From assembly GCA_964035545.1 (NCBI GenBank), contig OZ037769.1:2759001-2823000 (forward strand): a stretch of 64,000 nt of DNA. The letters run 5' to 3'. The notes below the pieces were generated by a model. The model was not told the origin of the DNA. It searched no databases and saw nothing but the letters and a program-made list of their open reading frames with translations. Positions 1 through 14,900 of this stretch are shown here, one piece after another. The number at the start of each line of letters is the position of its first letter. The stretch's first letter is position 1. This DNA is from Bugula neritina. Lineage: Eukaryota > Bryozoa > Gymnolaemata > Cheilostomatida > Bugulidae. A program made the translations under genes and the position numbers.

Positions 1-2591
1 TTCATGCAGAAATATTAACAGTAGGCCTAAAAGCAAGATCGAGGACACTTCAAGCCAGAATAGGATCAGTCGGGTGATGGTGAGACTCAGACAGAGTGAG
101 AGTCTGAGAACTCTCAGTCCGAGTCTCACAGCTTTCATTTTATAATTGTTGTTACACTAACACTTATACTGATAGCGAGTGGCACTTGATAAAACTAAAA
201 AAATTGAGTTTCAATTGGCAAAGGAGAAGTTGAATCACAATTATTTACGGTTTATACCAAACTTGTCTAACAGGTAATATATTTATATTTTTCTTTTGTT
301 CGATTTTTTGTCAATGGAGTTGATTTTAGTTAATTAAACGTTTTGTTTTACTGAGGCTACAAATAAATATACCAAGTCTATGCTAGTAGCCACTGAACTG
401 AAACTATAGTTCAGTGCTAGTAGCGATCCGAGTGTTATACATTTATGTTGTTATAAGTAGAAGATAACTCTGCAAATCCTACTTCTAACAGTAGTCACGA
501 TAAACTTATTATTATTGATTTTTAATAGATAATTATTCTAATTACTCCAACAGTTACTAAAATTTACAGAGTTGTCTTTACTAACTCTTATGAGTAAGTC
601 CGAATAATAGATCGCATTGTGAATAACAAAATGAAAATAAAATGCCTCAGCAAAAACTTTAAAATGTTTTTTTAAAATTGTGAAAGCTTGCCAAAAAATA
701 TTATTTGCAGTAAAATTTATTAAATATTGAATTATGATACTTTTTAATCTTTTGAGGGGTAGAAAAAAACTGGGGACGATGTCACCTCGGAAACAGTAAA
801 AAACTTTCTTATCTGTTTCTAGTAAAAGTAAAACTAAAACTAAATGAGAACTAACCAAAAAAAGTAACTTTAAATTGCTGTGTACTTGACGACGTCGAAC
901 GCCGTGATGATACTTATGTTGCGAAGTTAAACTTTAAAGACAATCAATATCATAATGAGAAACTTACCATTATAATTAATGATGACGATCATAAAGTGAT
1001 AATAATTATTAATATTATTATTATTATAATTTATACTAATAATAATACTAATAGTAATACTAATACTAGACATAATATTAATAATAGTAATACTAATAGT
1101 AATAGTAATACTATTAGTATGACTTATACTATAAGTATAAGTATAAGACATAAGTATAATTAATGTTATACATAAGTTATAGTTTAGTAATACTAATACT
1201 AAGTCTAATACTAATAGTAATACTAATACTAATAGTAATAGTAATAGAATTAGATGATTATTAGATGTAATTGATATTTTTATTAAAATTAATTCATAAT
1301 AATTATAATAATAATATTATTATTAATATTATAATGATATTAATAATTATTAATAATAATTATAACTATGAATAAAATATATTTATAAATTAACACTGTA
1401 AGTGTAAGTATAATGATATTGTTATTGATAATCATTATGATTATGAAATATTATTAATGTTAATTTAATTTCATTTATTATTATAACTTTTTTTTCTTTA
1501 ATTTGTTTTCAAAAATAAATTCAACAATTCATATCCATCTTAATTTTTATCTTAAAGTTATAGTTTAACATAGTGATAGTGATAATGATGATCTTAGCCT
1601 TCCTAAGAGTAAGAGTAAGACTAAGGGTTAGAGTAACACTAACAGATATTTTAGCTTAAAAATTTAAGTTTTAGTTTAACTTTAAGGCTAAGCCAAAGGC
1701 TGTAGTAATTATATTCAGTTCTACAAGTATAATATTTAATAATAATACTTAGAGTTAGAGTATAATTTATAGCTATAGTACATGTCAATGTGATAAATAA
1801 AGCACTAAAAATAAATACTAAATATTATAGTTAAATAGTGAGTATAACTATAATTATGACATCAACTTAGTCTTACAAGTCTTACTATGCTAGGTATAAC
1901 GGCCAGTCATACTATAATGCTTTGGGTAATGTACTATTCAGCCAATCAAGTTTATCCTCTACCTTTTAGTCTATGGAAGGGCTTTACTGTATTATTTAAC
2001 ACCTTGTAAGTAATTTGTTATAGCTCACCATTTGGTGTTAAGGTTTGTAAAACTTTGTGTTGCCATTAAAGTGTACTAATATTAGAGGTAGTTATACAGA
2101 ACATTCTGGAAAGACATAGGTCAACACTGAGAGTGCATATAGGTTATCAGTTGTATTCGTTTCTATAGTTTGCATGTTTTTAGTTTTCTTCTTGTGCTGT
2201 ATAAATACTACAGTTTCATGTAGAGATTAAATGCAGACTGTGCTAGTAAATGAGTTATTTCTGTTTTTTCAATACAAACATAACATTTTAGTTGATGATT
2301 ATAATATTCAAATACTGTTTTATCAGTTGTGTATGTGTTTACTGTCATCCTTATGTATGGCTTGAAAATATGACAAAAGTGTACGTGTAGTTTTAAATTT
2401 TACCCTTGAACTCAATATCAGACATTAAGTTGGTGGTTTACATGATATAGTGTGGTATCATAGTCATTAAGTTTATAATCTGTGTTATAATATTATTGTG
2501 TAATGCTCTAAATAATAGCTATATAATTTTTGATCTGATTGATAATGCTTTCCAACTTTAAAAATACATCAAAGTTACATTTATATTTCAG
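1..2591. other. Upstream non-coding region with drifting short-period repeats
   Basis: No coding exon is supported here. The stretch from about 890 to 1480 and scattered parts of 1-200 and 1590-1800 consist of imperfect, drifting runs such as ACTAATACTAATAGTAATAC and GAGTCTGAGA. A possible 3' splice site (TATATTTCAG, ending at 2591) precedes the first KCC coding exon, so an upstream 5'UTR exon of KCC probably lies in or beyond this region, but I could not place it. Confidence 0.5.
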
Positions 2592-2737
2592 TTACTTTGC
2601 GAGTGGCAGGCACCACCTATACTATAGATCCAGGGCTTCCAGAGAGAGCCGACTTCAACTATGGATAACTAGCAATTATATTTTAATAGAAAACTAGCAA
2701 CATTTTCTAGTCAGTTTACTAGTAGACCTGAACAGTT

Positions 2738-2930
2738 ATGAGTAACTCTGTCAGGTTTCATGTTTCTAAAGCTCAAAAGCCTGGTGACGGCAATGAAGGG
2801 TTTTCTTTGGCGAATGATAATGAGATGACAGGTCTTGCCGGAGTACCTTCATATGGATCTCTACCACCATCCAGTTTAGATGGTATCCACCCTTCAATAG
2901 CAGTGGTAGATGCAGATGGCTCAACTAGAG
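2738..2930 (+). CDS. KCC alternative first exon 1a, with RFxV kinase-docking motif
   Basis: ATG at 2738 opens 64 codons and ends at donor AG|GTGAAG in phase 1. Residues 6-9 are RFHV, fitting the RFx[VI] motif by which SPAK/OSR1 kinases dock on SLC12 transporters. Stops lie upstream in the 5' flank. It joins exon 2 at 9277 to make the codons ...STR-G-DD. The acceptor TTTCAG at 2591 suggests the exon is not the transcript's first. Confidence 0.8.
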
Positions 2931-5900
2931 GTGAAGTCTATATGTAAAACTATTCTTATTTGTCTCAGTAAACTTTCAGGGAAAATGTTCCCAACAAATT
3001 GATTTACTACAAGCACTGAATCAATTTGGTGAAGCTGCCATATTTTTGTTGCTGAATGGTGACATTTAGATGTATTCTTAAGCTATATGGTAATTTATTT
3101 TCTACTGTATACTTGCCGTTATCAACAGTATGAGTATATTGATTGAAAATTATTGTTTGTAGTTTAAAATATAGACTTTATAACGTGACAGGTGTATAGT
3201 GCTATACAGACATTGTACTTTAGAAAAATAAGTAATTTATAATGAGTTTCATAAGGCTGCCTTAGTTTGTCTTACAAGCTAAACCTCTTGGGTCACTAAA
3301 CTCTAAGAAGTGATTTGCAAGATTATCAGTATGATTAGTACTATATGCTGGCTCTAGTAATTATAATTTGGTTCTCTAGTAACTATTATGAAGTTAGGTT
3401 ATCTTCTCACTATTAAGGGTGTCTACTCAACCCCACCTCATTTATAATTTTTCCTGAGTGTCAGAAGGTTATAACTGTGGGGTCACGTTTAATAATCCTT
3501 AGATTAGCCTCACCATGTCATTGCATTTTGAATCTTCTATTAGCTGGGTGCTCAGTCTCAACGTTCATTCTCAACTCAAACTTTTTTAATTTGTCTTAAA
3601 TAATGAAGGTGGAGAAAATTTTGACTTCAAACAAACAAGGTAGGTGATTGTGATTGCTGGTTTCTGCATTCTGTTCCTAAATTTAAGTCCTGTCAAAGAA
3701 GTTTAAGTAGTATACAGTATGATGTTCCCATAAGATGTTTAAAATTGAATGTCCTTGTCTGCTTATAACTATTATATCATGGTTTTTAATTCTGTAATGA
3801 TAGGTTTGCGATCTTGTTTGTTTCCAACTCCCTAGATACTGTAAATCAATCATTTTGATGCTGTATTTACGTAAGTAGCTGGTGCTGTATCTCCACGGAT
3901 AGGTTTTGCAACACACAAGTAGCTATGCAACAGCTCAACACCTACAAGGTTTCTTGTAGCAATAATTGACAAATTAAGACACTTTTAATTAGTGAAAGAA
4001 ATCCAGTGAAGTGTTGATTAATTCATCTGTCATGTTTTAGTTTTACTGTCTCAGAAAGACTATTCTGGCTCTTTCAAACTCCCAGTAAAGAATTCTGGTG
4101 GTAAATATACTGTGGAACTCCCCATTGTCTATATAATAGTTTGGTTTCTCCAAATCCAACACGTAGAAATGAGTGTTGTGTTCCCCTGCCCTAACTCCTA
4201 CTGCATACAGTTGTAGAGTTCCACTATATGAGTGATAGATTGTAGCATTTACTAGTATAGAGATATTTGTCAGCATGATGACCTCTACATGTACAGAGTT
4301 TAGGAATTTTAGCTCGTTTTTATTAGCAGAAATATTTTTTTGTTCAAATTAAAAAAAGCTTTTATTTGAAGATGTTGATTCGAGTATTTTAGAAGTGGAA
4401 TTCATTGGTCTGCTCAACTAGTGGGAATTCCGTATATTGTTTGTTGTAAGATACTACAATGTGTTGTTTTAGAAAGAGAGATGTTGTCTTAACGAAGTCC
4501 TCAAGGTTGAGATAAGAATTGTCAATATTTAGTTTTATGATGCTAATGAATACAGTCTGTTATTATTCAAACTACCAGGCTTTTTAAGCATGCTCAGTCA
4601 GTAATTTATGAATGAAAAGCTCTCACATTTCCACTGCTATATAAACTGAAAAGTTAATTTCACTAGTCATTCATGTAACAAGTTTACACCTAGAAGAAGC
4701 TTTGCTTTCCCAGGCCGGTTGCTGCACATGTGGTTATTTGTGTTGTTCAGATGTCTTGCTATTTGAGTAACTTAGAAAAAGTTTCTGATGGGTTGTTAGC
4801 TCCTGATATGTTCACAATCTGATTAAGTGTAGTTTTTCTTCTCTTGGCTTATCTTCTACAATTTCTACTCAGCAGTGAATCACACTCAAACTCCATGGGC
4901 AATGAGGTGTGCTATCATAATATCGAATGACTCATCTTTTCCTGTAGCTTATCATCATCATACGCTTGCCCCTCAGTCATTCTACGTATTTGTAGGTGTA
5001 TATGTAAAAAATCTGTTTGTGAAATAATATGTCTTTATATATAAGGTAATTGATTTGTTGCAATGGTTGTAAATGTTATGTCCCAGTAATACAGTCCTGT
5101 CATTGTCCCTCAAAAGGCATTATTAGGCACATGCTAAATATCTACTGTCCCAAGGGCAGATATGTTGTGCTAACTTTAATCTGCTAAAAATATTGACCCC
5201 CCAGTACACCCCTAGCAATGTAGCTGGTTACTCCTAGCAATGTGGCTAGTACACCCCTAGCAATGCCGTCTGTACACCCCTAGCAATGCCATCTGTGCAC
5301 TCCTAGCAATGCCCCCAGTACACCCCTAGCAATGTGTCCTGTGCAACATGCTTAATCATGTTTTTACTGCACTTATAAAGCTTTATACTTAATTTGCTAT
5401 GAATATCCTCAAGGAAGATTGAGTACTACTGCAGTGAAGTTGTGTTCTCACCTGTATCTACAACTGTACTATACTATCATCATGGCTAGCTCCGGTCAGT
5501 TCAACAGGTGGCCAATGTCTCATAAACTCTGAATATTACCTGGCATATATCCTACATTGACTGACAAAATGCTATATGAAGTTGAGCTGAAGATAGATGG
5601 TAGATTAATGAGAGGCCTATTTCATTATCACCTGTCTTATTCATATTCATGTCCTGCCCTTGAGGGGCGTTCACCTTCTTAGCAACCCGTTAGTTGAGAT
5701 TCTAGACCTGGAAGGGCTCAGCGTGACTTGAGATAATTAGGAGTGTGGTAATAGTCATATATCTACTTTGCAGTTCATTGTCTTTACACACACGCAGCTT
5801 ATTTCCTAATTTATGTATTAGTTTGTCCTTTATTCTATAGATGAAATACTCTGCCTCACTTACTAACAATATTAATCTCCGTATAAACTCATTTAAACCT

Positions 5901-8900
5901 CCTTAAACTAGATATGCTTGCACAAGTTTATTGGAGTTGTCTTATTGTAGGCATAAATTCAAGCAACTCAATTTGCTAATATTATCTGAAACGTAACCTT
6001 TTATTTGAGTATAGGTGGCTATGAACATAGCTCTATTAAATTAAAATCAAACTGATGTTTTTATTGATTAAGATTGTAATGTAGTGCAGCTTATTATAAA
6101 GATTTATATTAGAATATTATATCTTATTTTAGTATCGGCCCCTTATTGCTATTTTACCTTTGATGTAAATTTATGGATACTCTTTATTCAATTAGGTATG
6201 CAATGTTCCAACAGTATTATTGTAATATATTGTTATATTAAGATTGTTGTTATTATTTTTTATTACCATATTTGGGGATTTTGTTGTGAGACGTACTAAC
6301 ATATATGATTTTGGGAGAATTGTTTACCACTGTTGCAGTGAATGTTGTTCTTTCTTTTAGATGGTTATGCTGTCTTTGGTAATTACCTTTCCTATATTAC
6401 TAGTAAAGCTGCATGTCCTCCCTGGGCACTGCTTTTCTATTGCAGCTTATAACCGTAGCAGCTTTCTTTCTCACCGTGCACTGCCTACCTGCTTATAGTT
6501 GCTAGTGTCTATCTCGTAGTGTGAATGTTGAAGCAGCTTTTAGTATTTATATGGCTACTAGTAATTGGCTAACTTTGGAGTGTAACTATTATTTGAAAAA
6601 TTAGAAAAAAAGCTAAAATCCAAAGTCAATCTAAAGGTGTGTTTATCCCTTTTGACTAATAGCAAAGGTTACCAAACAAATGTTGAACTAGAAAAACAGT
6701 CTTCGGCTTACAGTAACTGCCAAGCTCTTCCCTTCAGTGATTTTAGCATGCTGCCCTGACTCAGCTTAATGTCTGCTCTCAGCTGAAGCTGTGCTAAAAA
6801 TCTCCTTTGTTTGGAATAACACCTATTGTGTAATAACGGATACATTAGTTTGTAGTTAGAGTTATCTCCTCATGACATAATGGAATCCAATGATAACTAG
6901 ACTTCTTGTCCTAATGCTGTGTAAAATTTATTTGCTTATTTGTTATAAAGGCATTTTTTCCATCTTTCCTATAAGCAATATTGCATGTTTTTTACTACTC
7001 CAACAGTATTTGAAATATATTTAGAGTTGTCGGCTCCTGCTTACTTTGCTCTACTCTATTTAATTCAGTTTTTAATTAAAGATTGGCACTAATCAAACTA
7101 TTCATTGCATAATTCAATAAAAGCTGTATTGTCCTGGGCAGGCAAGCTGTAAATTCCAATTTAGCAACACCATTAGCTGCTCTATACTGAATGTGCACTA
7201 ACATTTCTTTACGTAAGGCTCTATTGTCTCTTGCTTTGCTAGTGTTTTCAAAGATCGTTCTGCATTCATGCACCTTTCATAAGCATTTCTCTATTTGTTG
7301 ACTTGGCAGTTGAATAGCCTTCTTGGTAACCGAAGCCCTTTTGTTTTCTAAATGTAATTAAATGTGAACCTGGAACGACACCCGGCAGCAGAGGCAGCTA
7401 ACTAACTTGAACTTTCCACTCTTGGACGAAGTAGTCTACTGGGTGACCGTACGATTGCCCTTGTAGAATACACGCATTGGTTCGACAAATACACTATTGA
7501 TTTCTCATTTCTGCAGCACGTGTTGCAATATTCTATATTTGGACCAATAATTCCGAATGCTGTATCCCAGTGAATCGAACAAATTGAAGAACAGTTTGCC
7601 TGTCGTTAGTCACCTGTAATCATTTGCTGAGTTGACCTTGATCCTGCTAGCTGGTCAACATGGCGGAGGCGACCAATGCTGCCACCGTTGGCTGCGATGA
7701 CGGAAAAATATCTAAAGTAACCATTGAGTTACAACCTTTAAACCCAACGCATGGAACTGGTAACTGAATTTAGTATTTCAAAGTATTTTCCTATTATTTT
7801 GTTGCACTTTTTTGCTTCATTGACATAAAATCGATGTTTTTAAGTCATTAAGTTTCCTAATTCAATTGGGTGTGCTGTGAGGCTTCTATTCCATCATCTT
7901 TGATGCCACAGCTCATTGAAGTGGTGCTGCATACTCGCAGCTATATGCAGACCTTTTCCCACATTAATTGTGTTAAATATCTTAGATTTAATTTGCTTTT
8001 CTCTAAGCTTACTTTTTGTATTGACGTTCGCGGACCATTAAGTCACATCTGTACTTGCCTCTTAGCTGTACTTGAAATGACCAGCTTCTACCGCAGTGCT
8101 GCCGCTGCCGGGACAACAACAGCACTAGAATTTTTGATCTTGGCAGGTTTGAATTCTTCTGCTAATGTTGCTCAATCTTATTGATAAATTTTTTCATATA
8201 TTTTGTTGAATTTAATAATCAATAGTGGGATTGCTACATCACTATACTAATCTCACTGCACTAATCCTCATTGTTAGTGCTGAGTAAATACTGGTGTATA
8301 TTTTCTTATTAAAACACGACCTTCTGTTTGCTTTTTAGCTCTCGCCTGCAATTATTACTTTTGTTTCTTCAGCTAACTTTATTGATGAGTTTATATTCTC
8401 GATTTCACTCGTAATTTCAAAACTTTCACAAATGTAAACATGTTTCTGCTGCCTCGAGTGTATGACAGCGTGTGCTATGTAGATTATTAAAAATAGTATG
8501 CAAAACTATTGGCGTTTTTGCTCAGCTTAGCTGCTAGTTACCTTTACCATATATGCTGCTTGAATACTATAAACCACTAGCTCCTCTTTACTTCTTGTAC
8601 ACTGCCAACCTCTGCTGGCTTACTAACCATTTCCCTGGAATTCCCAAACCTCTCCTAGAAAGTGTCCCATGTTTTCAACTGTTAGTACTAATGCTGTTTT
8701 TATGGAAAATGAAATGAAAAGTGCTTAAATATAAATATTCAGATGCTTAGTAAGTTTACTAACATGAAATTGATATGTAGTGTCATAAGGTGAGTAGCTG
8801 GGACTGTAGTCTGGTGAACTTATAGATAGTTTATGGAGACTGGATGAAGTAGTGACTAATATTCAAACTGTTTTTTTGTAATACAGGATGAAGCCACCTT

Positions 8901-11900
8901 CATGTAACTGGTTATATAATTTAATGTACAACTTTGTACATTATCTATTGTAATAAATAATGTAATACATAATATAATATAACATATCCAGTAATACATG
9001 ATTTAATTTAATATGTACTGTAAAGTCTGTAATACATGATTTATTTTAACATATACAGTGATACATGATATAGTGTAATATATATAACCCAATACACGAT
9101 ATAATGTTATTGCATAACTTAATGCATGATAATGTAATATATAATATAATACCTGATATAATGTAATATAGCTTTCCTACTCTGAGAATTTAACTGATGA
9201 AATCAGCCAAATTTTTATGGAGTATTGAATGCATCTCGTTGGAAATATATAAAGTTTATTGTTTTACCTGTCTCAGGTGATGATCCACAATCAGAGAGAG
9301 AAAGACTGCACAGTATAGAGTCTAAAGAAGGGGGGAAGGGTCTAGAACTGTATGAGGTACACATTCTACTTTAGTTATACACCTTCTGTATATTAGTTAT
9401 ACATCTTCTGTATTAGTTATACACATTCTGTATTAATTATACACTTTCTGCATTAGTTATACATGTTCTGTATTAGTTATACATTGAGTTTAATTTGTTA
9501 AAGCACATCAGGTATACTATAGTGGTATATATTACATTGATACATATTTGGTAATACATCATCAGTATAATAATATATTAGTTATATATATGATTGAACT
9601 GTAGTATGTAGATATTCTCTATTCCCTGTACACACAGTTATATTCCCCTATCAAGATACAAATAGACTGTTCATAGTGTTGGTATGGGCTGATACTGAAA
9701 GCAAGAAACTATCAGTTTTTGTATTCTAGTTCCATAAATAAACCCCTATCAAAGCTGTGCAGCAGCCAATAGGGGGTAAAATGTTCAGCTCTTTGGCGAT
9801 AGATTATGATGTGGGCATCCCTCTGGTCCCCCATACTATACGACAGTGAATTTGCTACTTAGTCTAAAGTCATGAATGCTACAAACACAATAACAATAGA
9901 AAGATAGTACAATCAGGGTGTCTCCCCAAATAACCCGCATATGTGTTGGAGGAGCACAGGCAATGGTAATAGTACGGCATGGATCACATATCCTCAGGGA
10001 GTTTTGCGCTTTGGTTAAAGAAATATTCTATATGAAGCATATTTGTTATATTTTGGAGGTATTATTTCACAGGTTAAAGGGTTTTCTTCCCTTAACATCT
10101 TGAGTATTCATGAATATTGTTATATTCTTAGACGCTGTATTTAAATGACAACAAGTCAAGTTTAAAAGTTTTTATTGTTAATTTAGTAGTTCACTTTTAT
10201 TCTATTATTCAATCACATAGCAACTTATTCTAATAAAAATATCTTCTAGACTGAAAGCATAGTAAGTAGAGATAGCATGTAAAACTAATTCTATTCTGAA
10301 AAGCCACTTCTAGGCTTCGAATACGAAACTGGCTACTTGATTTTTACGATCCAAGGCTTCGATATTTTTTTCAAGTTGAATGAAAATGCAAGTATTTCAG
10401 TGCAGCCCCATTGAGTTTGTTACTATAAATAGCACCTAGTCTTCGGATAGAATGGTCACTGATTGGCCGATTACAAGGTTGTGCTGATTAGCAGCCCACT
10501 TTGCTAGGGCATTGCTAATTACTACATTATTGTGTGCACAATAGCTACTTGATTGTTATAAGTTGTTGATAAGTTTACATTTACGTGATTGTAGACATTT
10601 GAGGGCAGGATCAATACCTTGCTACATAATTACTGTCAATCTGTAATATTTATTCAATTATTGATGTAGGATGTTATATTTTCCGTAACTATACATAATA
10701 CATAGCAGCTAGAATTATAATGCAGTGTACAAGTATATAACACAAACTGTCATGTTAATCAATTGTTTTCAAGGCTGAGTATAACAGTGTATTCATAATA
10801 TAATTATACATAATCTAAATACATAATATACATATGTAATTTAAATACATAATATAAATATATAATATAAATACATAATATGAATACATAATATAAATAC
10901 ATAATATAAATACATTATATAAACACACAATATGAATATATAATATAAATACATAATATACATATGTAATTTAAATACATAATATAAATATATAATATAA
11001 ATACATAATATGAATACATAATATAAATACATAATATAAATACATTATATAAACACACAATATGAATATATAATATAAATACATAATATAAATACATTAT
11101 ATAAATGCATTATATAAATACATTATATTTTTACCACATTACCATCATGTGATCTAATATGCCTAATTTCCTGTATGTAGGAGGACCTCAAAAGTAGACC
11201 GAAGATCTCGAGGATACTACACAGTCTGGCCAATTACAATGCTGGTCTCACTCCTAGTGCTACAGATATGGAGAAGGCTGCTAAAGTACCCCAGGTAACT
11301 TTTAGTACTACCCCAGGTAACTGTTAGGACTACCCCAGGTAACTGTTAGGACTACCCCAGGTAACTGTAAGGACTACCCCAGGTAACTGTTAGGACTACC
11401 CCAGGTAACTGTTAGGACTACCCCAGGTAACTGCTAGGACTACCTCAGGTGACTGTTAGATTATCCCAGGTGTATTAAACATAAGCTAATGCAGTCTAGT
11501 CTGTTGAGCAAATGGTTCAAACTTTCAAAGCATTGCAAAAATAGCCTTTGGGTCTCAATACAGAGTCCAAACTTATGAATAAGTCTAAGGTGAAGGTTTT
11601 TAAGAGTAATTTTAACAGACAACAGGATCCTTCTAACTCTAGAAGTTGAAGATGGGTGCATAGGAACCGGTATCGCTGCCGACAGCTGTGGTAGCAGACT
11701 CACTTGACTGAAAATCAATGTTTGCACAGTTGAAGTAAGCTGGTCATTTTTATTTCACACACAAAGAGTGATATTAAGTCGCCAGCTATACTCATGAAAT
11801 ACTAAAAGAGTCAAATGCTAATAGCATGGTGACAAGTGAACTAATATTAGAAATGGTTCTTTAAATTCAATTAATAACTTTGATTACCTACAAAAGTCAA

Positions 11901-14900
11901 GTAAGTATAATTTTATTCATAGCTAATTGGTTATTGATGAATGGTGACAGTCAATCCTCAACCTCAACTAACTGCTGGTCAACAGTTTGACAGCCGTGTC
12001 AGGTGCTTGCTATCATTACAGGTTCTTATTAGTTCGTTGGAGAATATTTACAGTCTAAAATTTGCTAATGGAATTTTTTTCTTCCTTAATTTGAGAGTTT
12101 TTATTGCTACAAGGAGAGCTGGGAACTGGTTTAATATCAAATTTCTCTAATTAAATTAAAATTTTCAAGGTTTTATTTCCACCCTGAATTTCTCTGGAGT
12201 GTTGAGCAACAATGCCTGTAGTTATATAACATCCACAAATCACAAACATCTTTACAATTGGAGTTGTCATACACTTATTATTACTTGATAATATGCTACA
12301 GTAAAACAACTTAGTGGGTTAGAACTAGCTGATATAAACTATATAAACTCATTCAGTGCTTCTACTCCATTCACACTAACAGTACATGTAGCATGTAGTA
12401 CTTAATTTATAGTCGGCCAAACTGGGCACCATGTTGGGAGTGTATCTGCCAACTATACAGAACATATTCGGAGTTATCCTCTTTATCAGACTCACCTGGG
12501 TGGTTGGCATGGCTGGCTGGATGGAATCGTTCTTTATAGTCTTACTTTGCTGTATAACGGTAAGTAAAGTTTTACTAAAGGTATTTGATACCTTTGATAT
12601 TTGATCAAGATAATGTAATACATGATATACAATGTAAAATAGCATGCTAGTAGGATGCTAGCATGGAAATAAAATTGTGGTAGTTGCATTTTTGTGAGTC
12701 TTTCTTTTGTATGATTCTATTTGTCATGTATGCCATGTTGGAAGTTGATATAGTATGTATATTAGCAGCTGTATACTCATAGTAATACGTCACACTTTCT
12801 CTCCTACAGACGTTGCTTACAGCCATTTCCATGAGCGCCATCGCTACCAACGGGGTGGTGCCTGGTGGGGGATCCTACTTCATGATATCAAGATCTTTAG
12901 GGCCGGAGTTTGGAGGAGCCGTTGGTATTTTGTTCTACCTGGGGACCACCTTCGCCTCTGCTATGTATATACTTGGTGCTGTAGAGATATTGCTTGTGAG
13001 TATTTTGTGTCGTATGTCGTGTATGTTTACCCACAATGCCCTCAATATCCTCTTTCACTTGTGTTGAGCTGCTTGCGGTGTTAGTCTACCACATGACTTT
13101 GAAACTGTTATGATGAAGGCTGGTCTACATGTAGGATGATCTCAGTCTAACTGCAACTAGTTTGGGGAGGAAGGGGGGGGGGTTCCCTTTAGCTCCAACA
13201 TGTTCCTATAGCTTCATAGGTAGTTGTCTTCTCTCTGTAATATGACCGGAAATTTTATTGTCAGTTTATTAGTTTTCAATGTTGAAAAGGATGTCTTCAT
13301 TTCAAGTTTTCATGTTTATTGATTGAGTTTTATTATACAGAACATTTCATTTTCAACAGACTCTTTGATTAGGCCATAGATAATTCTGAAACGCATGTAA
13401 AACTTGTTACAGTAATTTTTCCCATGTAAGTTTGGTGTATGACTGGTGATTGAGAGGCAATTAGCTGATGTTCAAATTACTTAATCACAGTGTTAGTAGC
13501 CACTTAGCTGATGAGTTTCTGTCTGCCTGCACTTCATCAACTACCTCTAGAATTCTAGTCATGTCATGTGACTTAGCTAACTCGCATGCAATTTGGTTAA
13601 TTAAACTGTTTCAGTCACGACACCTGCTACTTTACCAATTTCTTATCTAATTGTCTATGAGATTTACTTTGTGTTAATTAGGAATAATCTATTTGACTCT
13701 TGCTTCAGCTAAGTTCTCATGTATTGACTTCTGATAAAAGTACAATTTTGCAGCAATTTTGTATTTGAAAAGTTGGAGTTGTCATCTCGTGTGTAAAATA
13801 GACAGTTGAAGTAAATGAACTACATATATACTTTCATGTAATCATGTCACACAAAGCTATGTATGAATCATAATTCTACCTGTTAATATATTGCAATCAC
13901 AAAGATATGTATAAATATACCAGTGGATACATTGAAATCACACGGAGCTATAAATGTACATGTAAAGATATTTCTATTTGCTGTTATTTTAAGTAAATCT
14001 CATGTCTCAGATCATCCAATCAGGTTTTAGTATCATATAAGTCTTTTCTATTTTATATTCATAATGTAATAAATATGCTACATTCATACGAGTAAAAGTT
14101 GTGTATATAGAAATACATGGCTCCAGAGGCGCTGATCGTAGGTGAAGACGTATACAACGCTGCCGATGCTGCCAATAACTACAGGATATACGGCACAATT
14201 CTCCTGCTACTGCTCTTCTTCTGCGTCTTCCTCGGGATGAGGTTCGTCAGCATAGTGGCTGCCGTGTCACTGTCCTGCGTCATCCTCTCCATCATCTCCA
14301 TTTACATCGGCATCTTTGCGTCCGGCTCCACTCCAAGCATAAAGTAAGTGTATTTATTGAGTAAGTAAAAGAGTAACTTTGTGCTAACATGAAAACTTTG
14401 CTGTGAATCACCATCGGTTTAGTTTTGCTCTCGAATCTTGCATCAACGTGAAGAATCAGTTCTATTCTAGTGTTTCTACTTGAACATTTCTATTAAAACA
14501 GGGTGTGCTACTTGGGAGACAGGTTAATGAAGACAACCAATTATATGATAGGTGACAAAATGTACTGTATGAAGAATAGTACAATAGACCTTGGAGATAA
14601 CAAGACTGAGGTCGCTCCACTATGGGACGCGTTTTGTAAGAAGACCGGTAATTGTACTGTTTTCTGGGACAACAACGAAGTCAGTTTGAAGGATGCAATA
14701 CCCGGCCTCAATTATAAAGTTTTCCTAAGTGAGTTCACAGGCTATAGTTTCACTTTATCTGTATCTTAGCGTCAGTTCACACTCTCAGTCTTTATCTTCC
14801 TCACCGCTCCAAAGGTTTTTTCATGACGGTGTAACGCTGCAAATACTTATTCCGCATATCATTGGTTATTACAGGAAATATGTGGCGGAGGGTTGTGCTT

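Noticed and set aside
10841-11097. Tyr/Ile-rich open frames on minus
   Set aside because: Simple AT repeat in a KCC intron.
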